From: Blattamonas nauphoetae
Taxonomy: Eukaryota; Preaxostyla; Oxymonadida
Length of the DNA: 64,000 nt
Assembly: GCA_033064195.1 (NCBI GenBank)
Contig: JARBJD010000035.1
Coordinates: 124,001-188,000 of the forward strand
Reading direction: 5' to 3'
Shown here piece by piece: positions 22,014-30,717 of the stretch. Numbering within the stretch: position 1 is the stretch's first letter; every line of letters begins with the position of its first letter. The position numbers and the translations under genes are program-made. Below the pieces are notes generated by a model, which saw nothing but the letters and a program-made list of their open reading frames with translations, was not told the origin of the DNA and did not search any database.

Positions 22014-22290
22014 AATAGTCATGATGGAGTTAAAATAAAAAAAAGAAAAAATGGACACGGAGGGCATTGAATCCACAGCCTGCTGATTGAATGGCTTTCG
22101 TGATATCCCACTCGACTATACTAGTATCAAAACGTCGATCAACAGCTTAAAAGACACTTTAGAGATTTTTCACCTCATTTCTGAGATTTTCACCTCATTT
22201 CCGAGACTTTCACCTCAATTCCGAGACTTTCACCTCAATTCCGAGACTTTCACCCAACTTTGATATTTTCACCGAACAATAGAAATACCC
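22014..22290 (-). repeat. Right terminal inverted repeat
   Basis: Inverted counterpart of 19036-19371, with only five or six 20-bp units. The unequal unit count between arms implies slippage after or during insertion. Confidence 0.85.
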
Positions 22291-22735
22291 GAAAAATCCA
22301 ACAATTGTTTCCCAACACCACCTTTGAATTCAAGGATAAATATGGCCAAGATCGACAGTATGATCCAAACAGCAGAAACTATCAACATCAGAACGCATAT
22401 CTCGCGTCTATATTTCGGAATCCAGAAGTCGGATCTCTAGAGTCATCTCCTGACGATAATACTGCACAATTTCTTAACAAAATTGAAAACCAACAACTGA
22501 TGGCATCTGAAGATCAGCACGAACATAAGAGAATTCATGATGAAATGAAAGCAGAAATCCAAAATATGAAAGCAAATCCAAGAGTGAACGAAACTGAATT
22601 GAAAAAGCAAGTGTTCAAGATCACTAGGAATCTGAAATCAATTGAAGAGAAACTTATGGATCACTGGATGAAGAATCTGTTGATTATTCAAAAGAAAAAT
22701 GAACTGATGGAAAAAAGAGAAGTGAAGGAAGGTCA

Positions 22736-23464
22736 TTTCTCGGCTGAAGGCTGCCGGGGTGAAGCTAAAGAATCATCGGTACGCGCCAGCCTTCAAAGAG
22801 GTTCACCTTCAGAAGCGAAAGAAATGGGCGCAAGAGATGGTTAAGGAACAATTAAAAGCAGACCATTTCATCTTCGACGATGAAAAGTCGTTTCGATCTG
22901 TCGGAGCAAGAAAGTACAATCGAAGTCTCCATCTGGCCGCAACCCCGGCAAAAGAAACGCCAAGTCCCGTTCGCCCCTTTTCCATTGGAGTTTGGGCCGC
23001 AATAGGTGTCGATTTCAAGACAGACATTGTTTTCACCCCGAAGTCGGTGAATGGCTCAACCTACTCAGAAATCGTTGCTCAACATCTAGGAAATGATTCA
23101 AGGAATGGAAATACTGAAAACCGAATCCTTCTTTCGGAAAATGCCCCCTGGCATAAAGCAAAAGTAGCAATGAATGCATTGAAAAGCGCAAAGATCGATT
23201 CCAGTACATTCCCCCACTTTCCCCAGATATGAATCCCATTGAAAACGTTTGGGCATGGATGAGTGACAGGATCTACAAGGGCGGAAAACAGTATTTATCG
23301 AAAGAAGAGCTAAAAAAGGCAATCGAAGATACCTGGAATAACCTGGATCAAGAGACAATCAATAGACTATGTCGGTCCTTCGGAAGCAGAGTAGGACAGC
23401 TGATTAGCAAGAACGGTCAGCTGACCAAGTATTGGTGCTCCAAACGCAAATCTGAGTGTGGTTG
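22736..23464 (+). pseudogene. Tc1-type transposase, catalytic part
   Basis: The frame starts inside the protein with RLKAAGVKLKNHRYAPAFK and RKKWAQEM. HFIFDDEKSF (first catalytic Asp), LLSENAPWHKAK (second position, with Glu where the family has Asp) and NPIENVWAWM (third) follow. One frameshift separates SSTFPHFPQI from MNPIENVW at about 23229. The N-terminal helix-turn-helix is missing, lost at the junction with the interrupted gene. The related terminal motif TATACTGGTTG lies inverted at about 23676, a possible right end. Confidence 0.8.
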
Positions 23465-23699
23465 AAGTTCACGTCAATGATCAGTGACCCACATTTTTGA
23501 AACTTTCGATTTCCTGCCGCTCCCACAAACAATCGGACAATACAGTTTCATTTCTGGTTCACTAGCACACTGTTTTTTGAAATTGGAGTTGAATGATTGG
23601 GAAAATGACAATATATCGAAAAATTAAAAGCAGTGAACTGATGTGGTCGATCATCAGGTCAACCAGTATATATGGGGTTTTCCGGAAAAAAACTCAAAC

Positions 23700-24260
23700 T
23701 GGTGATATTGGAATATGATGGAGTTTAATGAGTCAAAGTTGCTAGGAAGGCATGTGCATCAGAGGTGTTCACACCCATGTTGAAGCACAATTCGATGAAT
23801 ACCCGATCGCGGATTCAGTTGATTGTCGTGGACATTATATAGGCGTCACCAATTAGCTCCATGTCAACAATTCGTGTTTTTTGTTCTGGAAGAATCACTT
23901 TTGGTCAAACTAAGAAAATCACAAAATTTTACAATTTTCCTCCCACGCGATCCCGAGAAAACCTCAAAATAGGTCAAACAGCAAAACTCCACACATTTTC
24001 AAAACTGTTGCCAATCTTTTTTCCTTAACCAGCTATCAGTTCGAGACCGAAGAAAAAGCATTCTTTTCGTAGATATATCGATGAAAGATGCTCATCATTT
24101 TTTCCCCTTTTTTGTTGAAATGTTCGTTTCTCCAAAAAAAGATCAAAATACCTCTTTTAAACCCCTTTTTTCATGTATTCTAGTCATATCTTCACAACCT
24201 GTGAACCGATTTTGATGAATTTTTCCACAGAAACAATGGATTACACACCGTAAACACAGT
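23700..24260. repeat. Diverged copies of the GTCACCAA-type foldback family
   Basis: Contains GTCACCAATTAGCTCCATG at about 23846, then CTCCCACGCGATCCCGAGAA at about 23940, shared with the complete element at 24699-25303. It ends with the TTCACAACCTGTGAAC segment near 24190. No gene. Confidence 0.6.
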
Positions 24261-24269
24261 GCAAAGGTT

Positions 24270-26430
24270 AATGTGTGGGGATCAATAGGCTGGAGAGGTA
24301 TGGGGAGCGTTGTTTTTGTCTCTGGAACTTGAACGAAGGATCAGTATTGAAACAAACAATCGGTCTTTGTGCAAGACAATAGTCCGATACACACAGCGCA
24401 AGTGGTCACGGAATGGCTTGGGATTTCCGAAGTAGAGACGTAGGACGGGCAACTGCTCAGATGTGTTCATTCTTCTTGGACTCTCAGAATGTTATTCGAT
24501 TAGCTCTCCTTGAATATCTCCTCTCAAAAGCCAACGACATTTCACTCCTTCTTCAGTCTGACACCCTATCAATGCCTCAAACTCGTTTCATCGTCAATCG
24601 ATTCAGAAATGAAATTGCCAGGTAAAAGCCAGATGATCTCAAAGTAAACTTGTCGATAAAACTCTCGGAGCACACTCAATTAATTAAGTTCAATTTTAAT
24701 AGTGGAGTCACCAATCGGTGTCCTGTCACCAATCGGTGCTTTTTTCAATAAATGTCACAATGGGTCAAACTAAGAAAAAAATAAATTTTTAGAATTCTCC
24801 TCCCACGCGATCCCGAGAAAACCTCAAAATATTTTATACAGTAGGTTATTACATTTTTTTCACTTTTTCTTTTTTTTTCTTTCATTTCTCCACAACCAGA
24901 CTTCCGTTTCACACCGAAGAAAAAGCATTTTTTTCGTAAAGATATCGATTAAAAACGATCAAAAAAATAAAAATTTTTTTCCCATGAAATTTTTCGGGGC
25001 GAAAAACAGCCTTTTTTCACATCTTCCCAAATACCCAAGATTTTTTTCTGATTTTTTTTTCAAAATATTTGTTGCACCAAAAAAACATTTCTGTGAAAAA
25101 TTTCATCAAAATCTGTTCACAGGTTGTGAAGATTTAACGAGAACACATGAAAAAAGCGGTCAAAAAGAGGTTTTTTGAGGTTTTCTCGGGATCATGTGGG
25201 AAGATAATTCAAAAAAATTATTGTTGTCTTAGTTTGAACCATAGTGACTTTTCAAGAAAAAAGCACCGATTGGTGACAGGACACCGATTGGTGACTCCAC
25301 TATACGAGTCTTCTCATCTGGAAGGTCGACAGCTCGCTCAAAACCTATGCAACTCCATTACAATCAGATTTTTGATTCCCAACGAATCAGAAGATCTTGA
25401 ATACTTGTCACGTTCGACTCTTCTCCTCCCAGATTCAGAACGTGAGAACTCAAAAAATCTTGTCACCTAATGGAGACATCTCAAGTCTGTATCCAAGGCT
25501 CATTTCAGTCTGCTTCCACTGACAAAAACTTAACGTTTAAATCTGATCCTCACGAATCATCTCTTTCATTCACTAGAGTCAATTCTCCAGATAATAATCG
25601 CCTTAAAAACCATCGCAAGTACATCTGTCCCGACCGAGAGAGAATTTTCGGTTCTACACTACACAGAGAGGAACGAGTGCTCCTCAACATTACAACTCTG
25701 CCACACAACCTGGCAAGTTCTGGCTTTGTTCCCTGTTAGGGATTTCTTGCCCACAATACCTTTTTGCTTTCCTCAACAGCCCTCTTCGGAGGGCAAACCA
25801 ACCTGTGAACTCTAAGTTCCCCGTTGGGTTTATTAGGGACAGATAAATCTTTTATTTTGTTTCCTTGAATCTCATGATCGGCCAGCCCGTACTACACTTC
25901 ATGGCCTTTCCGACCATTCTCCGCCTTCTCTGTCTCCTCTCGACACCGAACATGACTCTCTCAATATCGCCTGTCGCGAGATTCCTTGTTTCTCAACGGA
26001 CAGAGGACATCAGCGAGTCCTTCATTTCTCAAAGATGAACGACGCTGGTTCGTTTCCGCGTGTCACCTTGTTTTCTCACATGTGTTTCCTTCTCTCACCA
26101 ACTTCGATTGCTGCGGAGAGGGGGTTCAGTCGGAAGAACCGTATTATGACCGCATTCAGAATGTCTCCATCCAACCAAACTTTGGAGACTATCTTTCTTC
26201 TCAATGCCAATGGTCCCGAGTCTCTCTCAGAGGAACAGCTCACTTCCCTCATTTCAACGTTCAGACGAAAATATCCTCTGACTCGCTATTCACCAATTCT
26301 TGGCCCTCCGGAAAAGCTTCTCTTCGTCGCTTCAATACAACAAAGTTCTTCTTCCAGATCTGCGGCCATCATGAGACCGGCAGTTCCGATGTCCAGTTCA
26401 AGAACGGGGGCTTCCAACAGATAGTGATTT
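24270..26430 (+). pseudogene. hAT-family transposase relic, interrupted by a MITE
   Basis: The diagnostic part is at about 26080-26230: SPTSIAAERGFSRKNRIMT, matching the P-x-S-x-A-x-ER-x-FS-x-x-N-x-I signature of the hAT C-terminal dimerisation domain, followed by LETIFLLNANGP. Upstream frames at 24413-24625, 25311-25470 and 25470-25739 are probably the decayed catalytic part, separated by the MITE at 24699-25303. No zinc finger or terminal repeats were found, so outer limits are approximate. Confidence 0.65.
24699..25303. mobile_element. 605-bp MITE with long inverted repeats (GTCACCAATCGGTG family)
   Basis: The left arm starts ATAGTGGAGTCACCAATCGG and repeats the GTCACCAATCGGTG unit twice. 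The right arm ends with the exact inverse (24699-24840 against about 25170-25303). A conserved CTCCCACGCGATCCCGAGAA segment lies inside the left arm. TA stands at each tip, compatible with a Tc1/mariner-type duplication. There is no coding sequence. It interrupts a hAT relic. Confidence 0.8.
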
Positions 26431-26589
26431 GATATGGTGTTGAGGAGAAGCGACGCTGATTGTACTTTAATCATAATCGTTGGTTCAATCGGAATTGAGA
26501 ATCACTGTTCAAAATGAATGACTATCTATTCCGTACTAAATGGGATCTAGGTAGAAATAGATATTCTTCTTCTATACAACAGACTTCAT

Positions 26590-26836
26590 CCTGTTGATCT
26601 GTCGTCTACCTTCTTCTTCCCCGTGCCGCTTTGAATGCTCTTTTTTTCGTAACATGGAAAGCATCGAGTCAACAGTTCCTTTTGGGAGATGCAACATTTT
26701 CGCGATCCTAGCAGCGGATTTCCCGAGTTTCCACAGAATTTCGATCTCGAATTTCTTCTTCTCGCCTATCCTCCGTCTTCGCTTCGGTCTCTTGTTCCGC
26801 CAACAGAAACCAAACAGAGGAAGCTAACGGGCAAGC
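26590..26836 (-). pseudogene. Tc1-type transposase, helix-turn-helix fragment
   Basis: Reading leftwards: KKKFEIEILWKLGKSAARIA, KMLHLPKGTV and a basic tail, the same DNA-binding segment as at 12007-12290. The catalytic domain is absent. Confidence 0.6.
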
Positions 26837-26859
26837 GTGCAACCATCGAACTAGAAGGT

Positions 26860-27422
26860 CTACGAAGCTTGAAATCACCCTTCGCATTTCTCATTGTACG
26901 CTTTACTCGGGTAATTGTCTCATGTCATCATTGATTTCACTTTTCAAAAGTTTATCGCTGAAATCGAAAGTGAATTTCGAATTGAGCCAATCCAAAGTGT
27001 GTTCGTGAACGAGATCCGATCCATCACCCCATCATACCTTTTCATCTTTCACAGACCAACAATGAAGTTGATAAACACTGAGTGATTTCTTTCTTTTTTA
27101 ATTGTCTGCTTGCAGTTATCATCCCTTCACCAAAATATTGTACATCACACACAAACAATGAACTTGGAGAAATTGAAAAGTCAAGATTGACACTCTATCT
27201 TTCACAAAGTCAGCACTGATTTATCGAGAACACCTCTGTTTCTTGAAGTCAAAAAAACTGGCCCATTGAGAGTCTTTAAGTCCAGGTGAGCCAGCTCTGA
27301 TCACCAACTAGACATGCCATGACAATTGCCTCTGATGAATACCAACATTTTTCCCCCATCAAACAATCTCATGTCTCCTTCACTTTGAGCTCATGTTCTG
27401 ATGGGTAGGATCAGGTCTTTCA
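26860..27422. other. Transition between repeat-rich and gene-rich DNA
   Basis: No gene or repeat recognised. This marks the last transposon debris before the gene-dense half. Confidence 0.4.
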
Positions 27423-27934
27423 ATGAAAAATCCTAAATCACAGGCAAAGATGAATACCCAATCGCCTAGCACCTCCGCTATGATATCTGTGCTGATTGCG
27501 ATGTCCATTTTTCTCATGTTTCAACTGATTGGAAGCTGGTTCTCGTCATCGCCATACAAAGCAGTCCTTGGTGGATTATTGTGCTCGTTCTTCTTTGTGG
27601 CTGTTCTCACTGTTCGTTTCTTCATTTCCATTGACTGAATCATCCTTTCTCTCCATCGTCATTCAACTTAGCTCATCGGAAACATCAAAGAAATCATGAA
27701 CCCTACATCTCTTATTGGATGGACACCTTGTTTGATGAACTTTTCTTCCGTTTCTACATTTTCCCCAACGATATATTTCATTCCCAAACATCATGGATCA
27801 CCAAATCCTTCCACCATCACCTTTTCACGATTCTCTCTCTTCTCTGTCTAGGTGTCATCTCTCTTCTCTTGACAGGAATGTTGGGCGGAAGTGTTGATGG
27901 ACTGTCTGCTCTGACAGGGTTTGATCCTCTTTAA
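27423..27934 (+). CDS. Small membrane protein, KRTCAP2-like (oligosaccharyltransferase subunit?)
   Basis: Exon 1 (27423-27611; a later ATG at 27450 is also possible) encodes two hydrophobic helices, with FQLIGSWFSSS and then AVLGGLLCSFFFVAVLT. A GT-AG intron at 27612-27671 joins this to LIGNIKEIM. The pattern, helix then a Ser-rich turn then GG-x-x-x-S-x-F-x-x-x-LT-x-x-x-N, resembles KRTCAP2, a small subunit of the ER oligosaccharyltransferase. Later exons (to about 27934) contain more hydrophobic sequence, but their borders are not settled. If the identification is right, the protein sits in the ER membrane and supports N-glycosylation. It could also be an unrelated multi-pass protein. Confidence 0.4.
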
Positions 27935-28307
27935 TGCATATTCTTTCATAGAATCGTCTTCTCAGTAATCGCCTTGGTCTTCATGACAGAGATGAGTGCT
28001 CTGTTGTACTAGACGCTATTTTTTGGGTCCAATCCTTGTTAATCGATTCTTCTTGTCATTCCAACGTTGAACAACACTTCAATTTCTTCTTTTCACTGTT
28101 CGTCATCGACTGTTCCGACAATCTCTTTTGCGAGCTCAGTAAAGTGAAATGAAACAGAAGATCACATAAAACGGTAGTTGAGAGAGATAGGAAGATGTTC
28201 ATAGTTCAAAATCCTCCAAGGGACATCCCTGTGACCCCCACCATTGTAGAACAAAGTTGAAATCGTCGCTAGAAGCATGAGGTAAACATCAAGAGACAGA
28301 CTCGACA
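27935..28307. other. No recognisable feature
   Basis: AT-rich spacer between the plus-strand membrane protein and the minus-strand secreted protein, whose 3' ends face each other. Confidence 0.4.
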
Positions 28308-28779
28308 CTAGCAATAAGGTTTGAAAGCGGGTGGCAATAAAGATGATACGTAACAGAGCCAGTTGATGATGGGGAGGTATCTGGGACGATTAGAAATGTT
28401 GTGAAGCAAACAGCGGAATTCAAGGCCTTCTAGATTTGGCTTAGCTTTGATTTCTTCAGTTGAGAGATCAGCTACGTTGAAACATGCGTTTGTTCCATCT
28501 GGCTGTTTCCGGTAGTACACAGCATTTGTCAATTTATCGAATTTACATTCGGTGACATTTTTTGGGAGATTTCCAAGAGAACCATGAAAATTATGATAGA
28601 AAATATTGCCACGAATGCGTGTGGGTCGATTTTTGCCTCTACGAACGAAAAATCAGTGTGATTCTGTAAAATTGAACAAACTCTCCAAGCGAAAGACCAT
28701 CGAGACGATATGATCGTCCATCGACCACAATCACTTCTGCATCCAGAAAGCAGGAACAGAAGACAAGGAGATACAACAT
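28308..28779 (-). CDS. Small secreted or lumenal protein, 142 aa
   Basis: Two exons: 28779-28682 and 28638-28308, joined over a 43-nt GT-AG intron that restores the frame. The start at 28779 gives a typical signal peptide (MLYLLVFCSCFLDA) followed by VIVVDGRSYRLDGLS; a start at 28836 would add 19 hydrophilic residues in front. The mature part has five Cys and ends with PPAFKPYC. The layout is loosely reminiscent of mannose-6-phosphate-receptor-like lectin folds, but no family can be claimed. The gene is divergent from RRP1, whose ATG is only 56 bases away. Confidence 0.5.
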
Positions 28780-28834
28780 GAAGGAAAGTGAGATACTCCT
28801 GATGGTCAGATCATCATCTCTCCCTGTATTCACC

Positions 28835-30560
28835 ATGGAATCTCGGGAGGAGATCAGACAATTTCCAAGAAAGTTGGTTAGTGCTTGTGTGCTCGTGTTT
28901 CTTGCTCAATTCCCCGCTCATCTCCCAAATCGTCTCTTCTTCCTTTCCCAGACCAAAATAAGCGAGAAAAGGCCTTGAATCAATTTGTAAACTGGCTGAA
29001 AAAGCAAACTGATGTTTCTGATCTTGAAATGAAAGAACTTTGGCAGGGACTCTTCCAAGGTTGACTTTGAATCTCTCCATCATTCCTCAATCTCTCCATC
29101 TTCATCGCGAACTCACCACCTTTTCAGATTTTTGGATGAGTGATAAACTTCCGAACCAACTTCAACTCGCAGAAGATATTTCATCGATCATTCCAGTGCC
29201 CAGCGATGTCACCATCTCTCTCAAATACATCACCTGCTTCTACTGGACTTTAAGGCGTGAATGGGGAGCTATTGACCATCACCGTTTGGATAAGTATCTG
29301 AAACTGCTCATCAGATTTACTCAAGCTTGCTTTGACTTTCTACACGAGACCTCATGGAATTTGAGCGTCGTTTCTTCTTTTGCCAATGATGCTCTCCTGC
29401 AAGAAGTTGTTAGGCCGGCAATTAACGCCCCGTCTACCATCTTTTCAACAATTTTAGAACGTGTCGTCCCTGATCTGTGGGAACGCCATAGAAATGTCTT
29501 TTCTTCGATTTCTTGACATATTCAGATCCCATGGCCAGCCTTAGAATTACTGTTGGAACCATTTATCGAATATCTCTCTTTATCTCAAGACAAGACCATG
29601 GGTAAACTGTCTGCCGACTCTATCGTTCTCACATTCTTCCCAGAGTCACCAAACACATATTCTTCCCCATAATCAGGCCATTGGGAACAATCATCGATCC
29701 TCTTCTTTCTGCTCAAATTTTTGAGACATGGAGAGAGTGCCTTGTTGCTGGGAGGTCTGAAGTGTTCAGTGCGGAGAAAACAGACCCTCTAATCATCCCA
29801 GAGGATGAAAATGGGGAAATTCACGAAGGTGATCTCAATACATTCCCACCATTAGATTCTCTGCAAATTGATAAAGAAAAATCAACAGAGATCTGCAACA
29901 TTCTTCTCGGCCAAGTCGATCTCCCCGAAATTTCAGAGGACATGGAAGAAAATGACAAGCCCAGCGATAATTTATCGCCAAAAGAGCAACAAGCTCGTCG
30001 GCATTCTGAACGGAAGAGAAGAATCCGTGAAAAGAAGAAGAATAAACATCGAGTTGAAGCAGCCCAGGAAGACCTCCACAAACTCCAAACTGGAGAAGCA
30101 ACCTTCTCCAAGATCTTGAAGGACCCCCTCTTTTGCATTGATTATGCCGACTTGGCCCTTGTCATGCTGATGAAAGCATCCATCAAGTATCGTCCTCTTT
30201 TCTTGATATCTTTGATGTTCATTGTGTGATTCATGTGTATATAGAGAAACAACACCATGTGGTGCGGCGGCATTCCACAGACTACTGCAAGCAATGGAGA
30301 GGGAGAGCCCAACGGCGTTTCAGCAAATTAGTGATGAACTCGAGAAATCAAAAGAAGATATGGGAGACAGTGAAGAAGTGAATGAGAGTGAGGAGGAAAT
30401 TCCCGAAGAAACTGAGAATGAAAGCGAAAGCGAAGAGAAGCCGATCGTCAAACAGAAACGATCTCACAGCTCGCCAAACAAACGACAACACAAACCGAAT
30501 AAACAGAAAAAGCACCAAAAACATCAAAACAAACCCAAAAAACGAAAGCAAAAACAATAA
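28835..30560 (+). CDS. RRP1: Ribosomal RNA processing protein RRP1 (Nop52 family)
   Basis: RRP1/Nop52 is a nucleolar factor needed for pre-60S rRNA processing. Six exons restore one frame of about 484 residues: 28835-28880, 28952-29059, 29128-29495, 29526-29601, 29646-30186 and 30245-30560. Visible family features are FPRKL, LKELWQGLF-like text ending in DFWMSDKLPNQLQLAEDIS, REWGAIDHHRLDKYLKLLIR (family: REW-x-x-ID-x-x-RLDK), and FFPIIRPLGTII. The C-terminal third is highly charged, with a Ser/Glu stretch and a Lys/Gln-rich end (PKKRKQKQ) as in the animal protein. The intron 4 acceptor (AG at 29644-29645) is chosen over a nearer AG because only it keeps the frame. Convergent with the Pro/Gln-rich gene. 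Confidence 0.85.
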
Positions 30561-30717
30561 CTGCTTTCTTTCCTTTGATTTGAAAACACTTCACAAGACT
30601 TGAAAGAAGATGAATCCATCTGTCATTTGATCTGACAACACAGGAAGATGTTTGCACCGCTTTAATGAATTCAAAAACTGAAATTGGAGATAATGAGGAA
30701 GGAGATGGCAAGGAGAG

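Larger units (their letters stand above)
19036..22290 (+). mobile_element. 3,255-bp Mutator-like DNA transposon with 9-bp target duplication
   Basis: The ends are GGGTATTTCTATTG and its inverted copy. Both are flanked by GAAAAATCC (19027-19035 and 22291-22299), a perfect 9-bp duplication. The arms are long and nearly identical: about 336 bp on the left and 277 bp on the right. The difference is mostly about three extra 20-bp repeat units on the left. Long arms with a 9-bp duplication are typical of Mutator-like elements, but the transposase motifs do not clearly match MULE, so the superfamily is tentative. The interior holds decayed plus-strand coding fragments. Confidence 0.85.
18990..22735 (+). 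pseudogene. Gene split by a transposon (exonic parts 18990-19035 and 22300-22735)
   Basis: A start codon behind promoter-like module 4 opens a frame that runs into the transposon at 19036. On the far side of the insertion, after the 9-bp target duplication, the same frame continues without a stop for about 145 codons. The distal part is rich in Lys, Glu, Asn and Gln, with a coiled-coil-like stretch (HEHKRIHDEMKAEIQNMK). Near 22736 it runs into a Tc1-type fragment, so the natural C-terminus is lost. No known family is recognised. The gene belongs with 18361-18945 by spacing and shared promoter module. Confidence 0.6.
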
